From Achatina immaculata (Eukaryota; Mollusca; Gastropoda; Stylommatophora; Achatinidae): DNA of 64,000 bases. Numbering within the stretch: the first letter of the stretch is position 1; every line of letters begins with the position of its first letter. The stretch covers positions 30,687,530 to 30,751,529 of the forward strand of contig CM019718.1 in NCBI GenBank assembly GCA_009760885.1, written 5' to 3'. A program made the translations under genes and the position numbers. Below the pieces are notes generated by a model. That model saw only the letters and a list, made by a program, of their open reading frames with translations. It did not search any database and had not been told where the DNA came from. Of the stretch, positions 22,891 to 34,784 are shown piece after piece.

Positions 22891-24640
22891 CAGATCTCAT
22901 GCTAGTTCAGAACTTCCTTCTCCCCTCATAAACTTGCTGCAGAAGCATCACTGTACAGAGCCTTACTCGCCAGTGAGTTTCAGTAGGTTTCACATCACAT
23001 CTGCCCTTCCACTTTCCTGCATATTTTTTGAGGGGTGACCATTATGACGCAGCTGCTGTGGTGTCATGTAACTAGTTGACACTGTTGTTAGCAAGATGTT
23101 TCTTAAGTAAAGTAATTAGTAACAATGCTGTAAAAATTTCTGTTGCAATTTTAAGGATTTCATTTGGTTCACCCTCATAACTTGGATTTTGTGACCTCAC
23201 AATGTGTGTCCTTTTTTATTATTATTTTGGAATGAGGTGGTATCTTCGATCAGAAAGGCAGCTGTAAGAACACAGTTTTCTATTCTTGTGCTGTATAGGA
23301 AAATATACGTTGTCTTCATTACTTTATTGTCTTAACGAACGCATTAGTGTTTTTTAAATGGTGGCATTAGCTTTCTTCTTTAATTGCGTGTTTGTTTAGT
23401 TCATAAAATAAACATTGGAATATTGAGGCAAATATTTCTTTTTTAACTTGTAGCTTGAGTGTGGGTGTGGCATGAGTGATAGAGGGCTGGCTTATTATGT
23501 GAAGGCTGTGAACTGAAGATCCCCTGCTATTATGCTTCTGTTAGCCAAGCTAACAGGAGTCAACAAATTCACTGCGTAACTGTTGTCTGATACCTTTATT
23601 ACATGATGTACAATGCCAGCTGAAAGTTCATTTCGTCGCTTGGGGTTCTGAGAAGTAAGGAACAGCACCACTGCATATTCCATGTCCAATTTGCTGCCTC
23701 TATAATGGGGTCTTAAAACTTAATTTTCTATCGGCCATCCATCCATATGTAAAGTGACCAGCTATTCTATATTATACAGGACAGTCCCGCATTTTAAGGA
23801 TTTATCACACAGATCATTTTATTTTGGTCATGACGCCTATATGTCCTCTATTTTAAAATGTCTCCCATATTGTCCCATATTCTCATTTTCAACATTTTTA
23901 GTTCCAGCATATACCCAAAATTTTTAAATTGTCTTAGGGGAAATGTTATGTTGAAGAAAAATCTCTCTGTAGAGAAGTACAGCAAGAGGTCTGACTAGCA
24001 TATTTGTAAGTAAAGTTCTAAATCTTGCCTACTGACTACAATTTTGGGTTAAAATGTAAAATTAACTCTACTCACTCTGAATGTCCCATATTTGAACCCA
24101 GAAATGTTGTTCAGGTTACCAAATGTAAAAGTGAAAGCTTGACACCTTTTGAAGTCATACTGATAATGGTGAGACTAGTGATGGTGATTATGATGAAGAG
24201 AGTATGGGGGTACTAGCAAATCCCCTGGGGGTCTGTAACGGTAGAAAAGTTAAAAATCCCTGCTTTATAGCAAGATACCACGGGCGTCAGCTCCACTGTT
24301 CCCTCTAAACAAAAAAATCATACAGCGCACACAATTTTTGGACCCACGCAAAAAAGTAAAATGAATCTGCTACTTTTATTTTCCAGCTTCCAGATGTTAC
24401 TCTGTGCTATAATTGCGAATAAGAAAAATGCAATGATGGTACATGTTTTTCCATTACTGTTTCTTTCTTGTTGAGATATGACTTTTGGATCAGATGTTTC
24501 AATTGGTCTTTTATCGCATAGTTTCTGTAGAACTGTAGCAGAATCACTGAATAAGTAAACAAAGAAATAATCAATGCAATTAACTAAATACCAGTAACTG
24601 AAAAGTACTGCAGGTTTATCCTGTTATTAAATGTACAGGC
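22891..24640. other. Intergenic, nothing recognised
   Basis: AT-rich with scattered short open frames. The stretch near 23490-23700 is open on the minus strand for 64 codons without a familiar motif. Confidence 0.5.
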
Positions 24641-25090
24641 CTTTCCAGTGTGTGTATGAGGGTCATACCAAAAGTCGTGAGCAAATATTTTTAAAAAATC
24701 AGAATTTATAGACAGAGAAAATATAAATATATCACCTTATCAGCATTCTTCACTTTTCAACATAATCTCCATTTCTCTGCACACATTTTCCCCATCACTC
24801 TACAAGTTTGAAAATACCCTCTTGTTAGAATTCTGTTTCAGCTGACTGAAGGCACAGATGCACTGCTTTCTGGGCGTTCTCTCCTGTGTCATAGTGATAG
24901 CCTCACATTTGTTCTTTCACAAAACTGAAAAAATAGTAATCACTGGGTGCCAGGTCAGGGCTATAGGCAGGGTGTGGAAGAATTTCCCAACCTATTTTCT
25001 GAATTTCAGTTGAGTAAAGGTTCTTCTCACAGCTTTGTGGTCTTTGGTCAACAAACGTGGGACTCAGCAGGCACAAACTTTTCTATAGCC
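24641..25090 (-). mobile_element. Mariner-like transposon 3' fragment
   Basis: Minus strand shows YSPDLAPSDYYFF-like sequence with stops (around 24930-24965), the last catalytic region of mariner. The end GAGGGTCATACCAAAAGTC at 24658-24676 resembles a mariner terminal inverted repeat. The 5' half is missing. Confidence 0.65.
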
Positions 25091-25305
25091 TAGGGTTTCA
25101 ATCATTTCCTGGTTCTAAGGACTGTTATAGCCAGAGGTGGGGCGGAGGATACGCTTTCCACTCCAGTGAAATGTCTCCAAGGTGTGCGTCTCAAATAGCC
25201 TCTGACAGTCAGGTCCAGCTCCTGGCCTTCTCATGACAGAACTGTTCAAACTGACAAGAGAAGGGCTGAAGGTGAATATCTGGCGCCTGAAAACCAGACG
25301 CTTCG

Positions 25306-25340
25306 GGTAGATGAGAGTCATGTTTGGTAGCTCATCTACC
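25306..25340. other. Perfect 10-bp inverted repeat abutting a retroposon
   Basis: GGTAGATGAG (25306-25315) and its exact complement CTCATCTACC (25331-25340) are separated by 15 bases and end at the first base of composite retroposon copy 2. Hairpin potential; function unknown. Confidence 0.6.
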
Positions 25341-26468
25341 ACTGCTGGCGAGATTCTTCAGCTGCCGTGCATGGGGGGGGGGGGGCTCCTCCCGGCCAGT
25401 GAAGAAAGGTACGAATGGGGTTGCCACAAGTGCAAAAGGTGAAAGAAAGGATAAAGTGAAGTAAACAGTAGTCTTAAGGTCAGGACTGCTCAAATTATGG
25501 CACCTCTGGTTTGGAGGTCGGCCACGTCCTATGTGCACTCATGTCGGGCGAATTGCCTGAACTGGCTTAACCCAGGGGTTAAGACACAGCTGGCGAGATT
25601 ATTCGGATGCCGTGCGTGGAGTGAAACTCCTCCCGGCCAATTAAGAAAATGCGAAAAAGAAATTAGGGTTGCCGTGCGGCGCCAATGTGAAAAAGGTGAT
25701 GGAAAGGATAAAGTGAAGCTTAGTCGGTATGTCCAATGGTCTCGCAGTGAGAGCTGCTCATATCACGGCACCTCTGCTCTAGAGGCCGGCCACGTCCGAT
25801 ATACACCTATACTGGTGAAATATGCCTAAACCGGCTTACACCAGGGGTGAAACCTGATGGCTACTTATGTTACGGTACCTCCGCTCTAGAGGTCGGTCAC
25901 GTCCTAAACACGCCCATACTGGGATAATATGCATAAACCGGCTCAACCCAGAGGTGAAACTTACTAGTGGCGAGGATTCGTCCTCCTGGACGAAAGCTCC
26001 GTCCAGGTCACAACTAGGAAGGGTAGCGGCCACGACCGCAAAATGCTGAAGTCAGAGACTCTGGACCAGGGCAGTCTTGATAGGCAACCACCTCTCACCC
26101 GGCGGGGATGTATACGTATCCTAATCACGCTGTGGTTTTCCGGTGAAAGTCCAACTCTGGACTCAATGGGCAACCACCTCTCCCCCGGCGGTTATACACG
26201 GGTATCCCAAAACACGCCGAGGTTTTCCGGTGAGAAAGTCCAACTCTAGATTAAACTGGTGCAACGAAAACCACCGTGTCACGCAATCCCGCTTATGGGA
26301 CCCACCAAGAATACAAGCTCAAGCCCTGCGATTCTCTGAACCTCTTGGGGTCCTGTCGGGGATTCCGTGTAGTCCTTTCGGGGACCACGGGACCTATCGA
26401 AGACCACAAGAGTAAATTCAATAGGATCACGGGGCGGTCTTTGAGGTAGAAGCGAACGAAGAAGAAGA
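25341..26468 (+). mobile_element. Composite non-coding retroposon, copy 2
   Basis: Begins ACTGCTGGCGAGATTCTTCA and ends GCGAACGAAGAAGAAG, like copies 1 and 3. About 1.13 kb, with fewer of the ~106-bp CTCTAGAG subrepeats than copy 1. A G-run at 25374-25384 interrupts it. No clear target duplication was found. The intact left end argues against random 5' truncation. Confidence 0.75.
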
Positions 26469-26667
26469 ATGAAACCTATCGTTGCTAGCTGTTTTCTCCG
26501 TTAAGTCCTGAGACATAATTTAAACCCCATGACAGCCCGCCTTTAAAAAAAAATTTTTTTTTTTTGCCTCATTCATCATTCATGGATGTGGGAGTGGTTG
26601 GCTCCAACAAAAAGGGCTGTGTACATTGATTGATCCAATGGTATAAAACAGAACAAAAGGTAGCAGA
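26469..26667. other. Spacer
   Basis: Unassigned, with A- and T-runs at 26544-26565. Confidence 0.5.
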
Positions 26668-27020
26668 ACACACTTTCTTCTTCTTCTTCGTCTTCTTCTT
26701 CTTCTTTTATTCATATTCACCCTGTGTCGTCTCTTCTCGGAAGAGAATTTGGCTTCGATGGCATGGCCCATTAAGTTGGTGATCCACCTGGTGATTGCTC
26801 CATGTCCCGGATGGTGGGAAAGTAGGGAGTTTTCCCTGTTTTAAGGGATGGCACACAGCGGGTGGTGGTGGTGGTGGTGGGGGGGGGGGGTGCTTTGTGG
26901 ATAAAAACATAATGGCTAGCATTTGCGTAAGCTCGGGGTGAATAGTTTTACACCGCCTTACAACATTCATCTCAGAACCTTGCAGTGGTTCTACAACCTG
27001 TTCCAATTCCTATTTTCGTA
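26668..27020 (-). mobile_element. Retro-insert with (GAA)n tail (minus strand)
   Basis: A (TTC)n tract at 26668-26707 marks the 3' end on the minus strand. A 99-codon minus-strand frame (26707-27006) includes a proline run from a (GGT)n/(G)n tract at 26860-26891. It has no recognised domain. Probably a non-autonomous or truncated retroposon. Confidence 0.45.
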
Positions 27021-27029
27021 GTGCATTCG

Positions 27030-27432
27030 CCAAGCTAGATGTGATCAATAGGCAGGTCCGCACAAAGATAATTGGAAGCAGTATAAAAGTGGTTTGTCAG
27101 AAGAATGTTGTGAATTCCCTGGACAGCAAAGATTGCTAATGAAGAATGTATGAGAAGAGAGGGAGAGACAAAAGGATATAGTTTTTTTTTAATGCGTTGG
27201 ACAATGTACTTTCTTAGGACACGCAATGAGAAGAGGGGGCACTGAAAATATTGTAGCAACTGGAAAAAAAATAGAGAAAAGGGGAAGGCCGAGAGAAATT
27301 ATACTGGATAGTCTGACGAGATGGTGTGAGATCAGATCCAAAGCTGAACCGATAACCTTCACGAAGGATCGGGTTTCGTGGAGAAATATAATAACCGACG
27401 ACAGTCGACACGGCACCTGATGATGATTTTCG
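27030..27432 (+). mobile_element. BovB/RTE-like LINE family B, decayed 3' fragment
   Basis: Frame-shifted match to 53640-54027: AGAAGAATGTTGTGAATTCC (cf. AGAAGAATGTTGCGAATCCC), ACGCAATGAGAAGAGGGGGC and CGACACGGCACCTGATGATGAT. Ends in a short (TGA)n as does the better copy. Old and inactive. Confidence 0.75.
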
Positions 27433-27830
27433 CTAAGCTGAATCCAGACCATCTGCTGATGTTGTCCATCTATTTTTTTTTTTTTCAACATTTCTCTCGC
27501 GTATAGTTTCCACTATACGACTATTCTGTTAAATGTTCATCGACGAACCAGGTAGCTCTTGAAATATCCGATGGTTTGATTAAAATTTTTTTTTTAAAGT
27601 GGGAAGAGTTGCATGCGTTTAAATAGAAACGAAACAAATAAAACGGACAAACCAAAGATGAATCGATTAGAGACTCTATCTGTTTGTCAGACTGCATTAA
27701 ATCACAGCATGCTCAGTGCCCGTCGGTTATGTCTTTTCAGTGTTTTTATATTCAAATGAACTAGAGACCACAAAGAAAGAAATATTGAACACCCCCCCCC
27801 CTAAAAAAACGTCAGGGTATTGTAATTTTT
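27433..27830. other. Spacer, nothing recognised
   Basis: AT-rich, with homopolymer runs (T at 27472-27484, C at 27791-27800). Confidence 0.5.
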
Positions 27831-28211
27831 CTTACATCTCCCATCCTTCCGGTGCCGTTAAACGTCACATAGGGCACGCATGGTAGTTCGCCATGTTTCG
27901 ACCTATTTTTCTTCAGCCTGTAGTGTTCCACTTGATAGCTTGCTTTGGGATTATCTGACCGTTTCTTTTCATCACGTGACCAACATATGACCATCTCCTT
28001 TTTCTGATCACCCATGAGACAGGTTGCTGTTTGCTCCTCTGTCTTATCTCTGCGTTGTTCTTGAATTCATTCCACTTGATGCCGATTATTTTCCTTAGAC
28101 ATTTGTTTTCAAAAGAGCCTAATTTCTTGTCTATTTCTTTAGCTGTTTTCCCAGCTTTCACATGCATAAATGAGGGTGGATATTACATTTGAATTGAGTA
28201 ATCTTAACTTT
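27831..28211 (-). mobile_element. RTE-like LINE family A, copy b (3' fragment)
   Basis: Shares the family A 3' end (CATCCTTCCGGTGCCGTTAA) and reads [20 protein letters not shown] and RKRRWSYVGHVMKRN on the minus strand. 5'-truncated at about 28211, where the REL-type insertion site begins. Confidence 0.8.
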
Positions 28212-28231
28212 TAGGACACATAAAGAGCATA

Positions 28232-28788
28232 TGGAATGACATCTGGAAAATGGCACCCTTGAGGCTCAGCTTCATCATCAGAGCTACTTATGACCTTCTG
28301 CCTACAGGCTCCAATCTATACAAATGGGGTGTATCAGAAGATACAAAGTGCCCTCTCTGTAACGAAAGGCAAACATTGGAACATATGCTGTCAGCATGTA
28401 GAGTGTCTTTAGGGCAAGGACGGTGCACCTGGCGGCACAACAGAGTGTTGCAGGAACTAGCAGCCATCGTAGACAGGGCAAACGATAAAGCAAATAACAG
28501 CAAAAGAGTTGAGGTCCCACCTAAATACTTCATAGGTGCTGGTACGACATCAAATATTGAAATCAGGGACATTCCCTTACCACCACTGCTAGATGGTCCA
28601 AATGACTGGGAAGTGATAGCGGACCTTCCAGAAAGAAGAGAATACCCGACTGCCATCAAGAACACAGGAATGCGACCGGACATTGTAGTGTACTCCACAG
28701 AAAAACAGGAATTAATAATGATCTTCCTCTGATGATCTGAAGGAGTTGCATTGTTGTTCCCGCTCTCTACGGTAGAGAGCCTCCTGCA
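28232..28788 (+). mobile_element. C-terminal fragment of an R2/NeSL-type (restriction-like endonuclease) LINE
   Basis: A 160-codon open frame at 28250-28732 has a CX2CX7HX4C knuckle (CPLCNERQTLEHMLSAC). About 100 residues later RPDIVVYSTEKQELIMIFL resembles the PD...D/E core of the restriction-like endonuclease found C-terminal to the RT in R2/NeSL-type elements. A 20-bp direct repeat (core TAGGACRCATAAAGAGCATA, one mismatch) at 28212-28231 and 28789-28808 flanks it. The RT is missing and the frame stops inside the endonuclease. A palindrome lies at 28762-28780. Family assignment is inference. Confidence 0.6.
28762..28780. other. 19-bp perfect palindrome GCTCTCTAC-G-GTAGAGAGC
   Basis: Nine-base arms around one central base, eight bases before the right target duplication of the REL-type fragment. 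As RNA it would form a 7-bp stem with a 5-base loop, possibly the element's 3' hairpin. Confidence 0.7.
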
Positions 28789-28808
28789 TAGGACGCATAA
28801 AGAGCATA

Positions 28809-29591
28809 ATTATATATGAAAAGAGGACAATGTTAGGCAGACATCAAGGGACAGTCAAGAATGAGCTTAAACCACGAAAGCAAGAGACAAAGCAATCTGG
28901 ACAAATATTGTGTCTAACTTTCTAATAGAAGACTAGACAGGTCGATATTTAGTAAATATATTCGTTTATTTTTGTACTGGGATGACAATTTTGTAAAAAT
29001 AAAGATTACTTCCGGGTTATAGTTGTAAATTTTTCTCGTCTGCTTGTTTGGTTTGTGAAAATGTTGAGATTGGAATGTCGAAGAGAGATGAAACGATTTA
29101 GAATTTGAATATAATGTGAAGTAACTTATAATATAAATATGGAATTCAGCCAAACTGTGTGAATGTTAAACTGTCAGCATATAGAGAAAACTGTCAATGG
29201 CAAGCGTTAAAACTAAGGTAAGCGTTTCAGACCGCACAATTAGATCATTGTTCATACGTGATTTCTTTGTTGATACATGCACAGTTTACTTCATTTGCTT
29301 AGTGATTTTGTCCACCAATAGACGTATACACGTTTTGGTGAAATGTACTGAATTTATTTCAATACAGATCTTATTCTGAAAAAAAATGTGTTGTGTTGTC
29401 TTCCTACCGGGTTTAGGGTTTTACATGATTAATTTCTTGATTGCAAGTCTTTCGTGTCTGCAGCTGTCATTTCTTGCTCAGCTTGGGCTATTCTGTCAAC
29501 GTTATTGTAATAAAATATTTGTGGAATTTGTTTATGTTTGTTTGAAAATAATATTTATGGAAATAAGTATATTTTAACTTTTGACACTAAC
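28809..29591. other. AT-rich spacer, nothing recognised
   Basis: Low GC; only short random-looking frames. Confidence 0.5.
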
Positions 29592-30273
29592 ATATATATA
29601 TCTTATCTTATATCCTTCCCGTGCCGTTAAACGTCACATAGGGCTCGCAAAGTAGTTCGCCAATTTTTCCTGTCTTCGGCAAGTCTTCAACCTCATCAAA
29701 GGATTTTATGCCTGTTAATTTGGCCTCTCTTAACAATGTCCGTTCAGAGTTTCACGTCATCTTCCTCTTTTTCTTTGGCCTGTTGTGTTCCACTTGATAG
29801 CTTGTTTTGGGATTCTCTGATCATTTCTTCTCATCAAGTGACCAACATATGTCCATCTCCTTTTCCTGATCACCCATGAGACTGGTTGTTGTTCAATCAT
29901 CTGTCTTATCTCTACATTGTTCTTGAATTCATTCCACTTGATGCAGAGTATTTTCCTTAGGCATTTGTTTTAAAAAGAGTCTAATTTCTTGTCTATTTCT
30001 TTAGTTGTTTTCCAGCTTTTGCATGCATAAATGAGGGTGGATATTACATTTGAATTGAATAGTCTTAACTTGGTTTTTGTGCTTATAACTTTTGAATGCC
30101 ATATATTCTCAAGATTCTTGAAGATCAATGCTGCTTTTGCAATTCTAATTCTAACTTCATTTCTGGTGTCACCATCCTGGACTATGTAGCTGCCATTGTA
30201 TGCAGATTGATTGACTTCTTCAATATCTGCCCCTTCTATGTGTATTTTTCCATGTTGATTAGTGGGAGTTTTC

Positions 30274-30275
<2 letters not shown>
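29592..30275 (-). mobile_element. RTE-like LINE family A, copy c (3' fragment)
   Basis: Family A 3' end at left; minus strand reads IEGADIEEVNQSAYNGSYI, IRIAKAALIFKNLENIW and [19 protein letters not shown]. The 5' edge abuts a (TA)n run (30276-30318). It shares the NGSYI variant with copy d, whereas copy e has LGIYI, suggesting two subfamilies. Confidence 0.85.

Positions 30276-30318
<43 letters not shown>
30276..30318. repeat. (TA)n microsatellite
   Basis: About 20 TA units immediately at the truncated end of LINE copy c, followed by CACACACATATACATTA. Confidence 0.95.
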
Positions 30319-30323
<5 letters not shown>

Positions 30324-30814
30324 TATACATTATATATATAAAGGAAAATGAATGTTACATTGTCTTCTGAGTGAAAATTAAAACCAGAAGTTACAGAAGA
30401 ACTGTTAACTGTACAATTCAGTTTAAGTTAAAGGCTGTCTGAAAAAAGCAGTACATTAGGCAATGCAGAAGACAATACAGATGGCCATACAGACAACAGT
30501 ACAGCAGGCGTGACTGGAAGTCAAAACAATTTTCTGCAGCAGCTGAAAAAAAAGCAGAAAAAAAAGATTGGAACTAAATAACTATAAAACAATAATAATT
30601 AAAATGAAGATATCAGGTAAGGAAGAAATAGCAATAATTCTGTTATAGGATTATCGTCTTTGGATTTTACACAAGTCCATAGGTACTCTGTCTCCACCTG
30701 AGTGTATCTTTCAGTGTACAGCAACTGATGACACCGGTTTTATTTTGGGTAGCAGCTCTTTTGGGTCCTTAACAACACTTTACATATGTCCAGCATCAGC
30801 AGATTTTATTCTCA
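30319..30814. other. Spacer
   Basis: AT-rich, no gene recognised. Confidence 0.5.
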
Positions 30815-31203
30815 GCTCTTTCATTCTAAAGAGAGATAAGGAATTTTATTCTCAGCTCTTTCATTCTAAAGAAAGACTCTATAAGGAATTTTATTCTCAG
30901 CTCTTTCATTCTAAAGAGAGACTCTATAAGGAATTTTATTCTCAGCTCTTTCATTCTTAAGAGAGACTCTATAAGGAATTTTATTCTCAGCTCTTTCATT
31001 CTAAAGAGAGACTCTATAAGGAATTTTATTCTCAGCTCTTTCATTCTAAAGAGAGATTCTATAAGGAATTTTATTCTCAGCTCTTTCAATCTAAAGAGAG
31101 ACTCAATAAGGAATTTTATTCTCAGCTCTTTCAATCTAAAGAGAGACTCTATAAGGAATTTTATTCTCAGCTCTTTCAATCTAAAGAGAGACTCTATAAG
31201 GAA
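30815..31203. repeat. 45-bp minisatellite open on both strands
   Basis: Eight to nine units of GAATTTTATTCTCAGCTCTT then TCATTCTAAAGAGAGACTCTATAAG. Because 45 is a multiple of three, 15-residue peptide repeats are open on the minus strand (MKELRIKFLIESLFR) and partly on the plus strand (EFYSQLFHSKERLYK). No splice or start context supports translation, so I call it a repeat. Confidence 0.9.
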
Positions 31204-31684
31204 TGTGCTTTAAAATGGTTTGATTTTTTTATTATTAAAAATGCTTTTTTTCATGCTGAAGAAAAGAAAATGAGGGGAAAAAAAAAGGTTTCATTATTTT
31301 GTAATGATAATAATAGTAGGTGTTGTGGCAGAGAAGTGTAGAGGAGAAGGTGAAAGATTGTGTGGAAATGTAACTTGTTGTTATATATTTCCATTGGTCC
31401 TGGTGTAAGATTAACATAAATATGTTTAGGTTCCTTTTACTGATCAGAAGTGTGCCATGGGATTTCAGTAGGAGAGTCATACAAGAAGACATGCTGTTCT
31501 GGTCAGTGTTAATAGAGAAACTTATTTGAGGGTTTATTTCTGTTGTAATATTCAACACATACATTGTAAATCTTGTGTTGTGTTGTAACTTAAATTGAAA
31601 TTGGGTAAAGGAATCAGCCATGATTGAACTTAAGGATTCTAAATAGATGGGAATTTGTGAAAATTTTAGGTTAGAATATATTGG
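31204..31684. other. Spacer
   Basis: AT-rich; a 128-codon minus-strand frame at 31235-31621 has no recognisable motif. Confidence 0.5.
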
Positions 31685-31960
31685 TGACCTAAGGAGTTAG
31701 GTCACCTGGAACTTGAATAAGACAACAGAAAAGGAAATTGAGGCCTTTGAAATGTGGATATACAGAAGAATAGGGCATATTCCATGGACAGAAAACAAAC
31801 AAATGAAGTGCCATACCAATTAGAAATGAAAAGAGAAATATTGAAAATCATAAAAACAAGACAGCCAAGATACTTTGGGCATGTCAAGAGGCATAATACT
31901 ATATTGAAGACCTTTCTTGAAGACATGAGCGAAGGGGAAAGAGCAATATGACAGCAGTAT
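31685..31960 (+). mobile_element. RTE-like LINE 3' fragment, third family
   Basis: Plus strand, with frameshifts, gives TEKEIEAFEMWIYRRIG, HIPWTENKQ, KREILKIIKTRQPRYFG and VKRHNTILKTFLE. This post-RT pattern (..EMW.YRR.., ..W...., ..YFGH..R..) is typical of RTE-like LINEs but differs from families A and B. Confidence 0.65.
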
Positions 31961-32237
31961 AGATGGAAAAAAGAGGATTTTTATAATCATTAGAAGGATT
32001 ACTCAAACACTTGATTAGACAATAAATGAGTCCATGAAAGGAAAAGTAGATGCAAAGAAGGTGTGATTCTGAAGACAAATTCAGTATATCATGTGGATGA
32101 CCAGATAAAGAAAAGAAGTTTTCAGAGTTATAGGACATTGAAAACTAATCACACAGTGTCAGAAGGGAACAATTAGTCACATTTATTCGAGACTGTCATG
32201 GGAGCAAATCTTGACAATATAGGACATCAGATTTTGT
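31961..32237. other. Spacer
   Basis: Nothing recognised. Confidence 0.5.
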
Positions 32238-32245
32238 TATATATA

Positions 32246-32306
<61 letters not shown>
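32238..32306. repeat. (TA)n microsatellite
   Basis: About 69 bp of alternating TA with two phase breaks. Confidence 0.95.
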
Positions 32307-32307
<1 letters not shown>

Positions 32308-34732
32308 CCCAAGCAAAAACTAAGGATTGCAGAGAGAAACATAGCACCAAGAAGGCCAGAGAAGCAGCACAAAGATAAGTATCAGGTGCGAAGGCTCATG
32401 TCATCAGAAGACAATATATATGCAGAAATAAGTTTAATTAAATGATATAACCATTTTAGAAGACTGGGCGTTGTTTGATCTTTATAGAGTCATTGTTCTA
32501 GGAAGTAAACGGCTTGAAAATAGGCCTTTCTTGTGTGTGATAGAACTGATAGTTAAAATGAGCTTTACAGTGTACTGCATGCAGTTTTTTTTTCAGACTA
32601 AAACACTTCATTTGAAACAGTAAATTGTCTTAAATTTGGTGAAACAGAAACGTAGAGAAGTACAAAAGACGGATCAGATGGAGAACGCGCGGGCAGATGA
32701 ACGTAGATAAGTAGAGTATTGGTTATTCAGAGAAAATCCCCCGGTATTACCGTACAGTCCGTGTGATATTGATGAGCGCGGGTGAGCAAGGAGAGACACG
32801 TACATTCCACGTTATTGATGCATGCCACTAATGTCTGTCAGTTGCTGGCTGATGGTCGATAAAATGCATTTCCATTACGTGTTGGAAATTCCTGAACCTT
32901 GAAGCGTGAATGTGGTCGGAGCTAATATCCCACGAATGCTTTGGTCCAGCCAGCCGAAGTGTTGTGCGCGGTTTTTTTCTGGAAAAAAATTGATAAATGT
33001 CCACAAAGTGATGGACATTAAACAAAAATATATCATTTCATATTTGTTTTGCTCATCCCGATAAGCAGTGTGTAGTTTTTTGTTTTTAAATTGTTGTTGA
33101 TTATTTTAGAAGCCCAGTAATGCCAAGAAATATTAGCACAAGAATAATCTAGTTTAGTTTAGCGTACTTGTTTACACTTCAACTGTTCGCGTGATAAGCT
33201 TTAGGTTAAATTATTGTGAAACGCTTTTTTTATGTTGCGAAAGTTTGACGTAGTTTTTTTTTTTAGCTGACGGTAACTGCCTACTGTAGCACTGCATGCC
33301 GATGATATCCTTTTCTGCCATGTAACATAGATCAGAACCGCACCAAACGTGAAATAGCTGTTCCAGGAATACAACTAAATATCATATGTTATAGTTGATG
33401 ACTTTTAAACTTATGTGTTAGTTCACGAGAGCTTCTTGTACAGTTTGTTGGTCGTAGTAAACAGAATATGGTCAAGCGTCATCGACGGTGTTACGATGTG
33501 AGCGAAGATGACGAGTAGAGTACGGATGTTGGGGCCTGCAAATCAAAGCTGATCAAGACCCTGTTCAAGCTTTTAATACTGTCTTTAGCAGCAAGCTGAT
33601 TTTTTTGTGTTCATAAATCAGCTTTACTAACGAGTTACAGTTAATCACGGTCTCATAGGCAGTCCATCATTTCGGATCTTCAAGCAAGCCACCTTTATCC
33701 ACTCCTTACCCGACACTACGCTTGTGCTTCAAGATCGTGGTAGAATGCGCTGCTAAGATCTCCAGTACACAGTTACATGATATCAGAACACGAACAGAAA
33801 ACGAGTGTATTTACAAACCAACCCGGAAACATGAGTGAAGGCTACCAACTGTGCTTTGAGCTGTGCTTAAGATCAAGTGATTTGTCGTCAGTGTAGGTAG
33901 CATTTATCCTGCTGTGGCTTTCTTCCCGTCCCTTGCTGATAATCTCTACATTAGGGAGTAGAGTATCACTGTGTATATATGAAACATGCACATTGTTCGT
34001 CATTTACTAAAAGATCTGCTGTACTCCTAACTGTATGCAAAAGGGAATGCCCAAAACTGACAAGATCGTCCTAGTGTGTCGACATTAACAAAAATTATTT
34101 AAAGGGCCTGTGCGGAAACAAAGATTGTGAACAATCCAATCTTCTTTGTGTGTTGACATATTTAGTTTTTCTGTTCGAGTTCACAGATAGTGGACTCACG
34201 TGAACTCTCTCATTTACGAGCATCACTTTATTCATCGAAGATGATTTTTACTATTTCAAGCGCTCTAAAAATTGCCTGGGTATGTATTTCATACCATTCA
34301 TCCTTCACATTATTTTACTCTTACCTTAACTCATATTCTTATTTCACTTAGTGTCTGTCCATACATCGACTGTTATGTGTTTTGTTTATCTAGTAGCGCT
34401 AATGGATCAAAATGTTGTAAAAGCCAAAGCTCTTTTCTTTGACGCCCAGTCTTCACATTGAAATACTGCAGAGAATGAAAGGAAAGTATCTATGTCCTGT
34501 TGGCAAATATAATCAACGAGATTATAGTTAAAGTTTGTTTTACTGTAGGGTAATCATAGTTTCGTCTGATATTAAATCTGTCTTCGTACATGATAAATTG
34601 AGAAAAATATTGGTTAACCTGACACTGTTGTACATAACCGTGCCAGATACTGATCTTGTAGCGAGCGTGGCCTTATCAGATAGTCGCGCATGTAAGACAA
34701 ATATTCAGTATTTAGTGTTTTATTCTAGGATT

Positions 34733-34735
<3 letters not shown>
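32307..34735. other. Spacer with several CpG-containing stretches, no gene recognised
   Basis: Slightly CpG-richer around 32680-32800 and 33460-33520 than neighbours. A 16-codon ORF at 33468-33518 is too short to interpret. No splice-bounded exon, promoter or RNA gene identified. Confidence 0.45.

Positions 34736-34782
<47 letters not shown>
34736..34782. repeat. (TA)n microsatellite at the 3' end of LINE copy d
   Basis: Continuous TA run directly joined to the family A 3' terminus. Confidence 0.95.

Positions 34783-34784
<2 letters not shown>

Noticed and set aside
33468..33518. Small ORF MVKRHRRCYDVSEDDE
   Set aside because: Only 16 codons with no supporting context.
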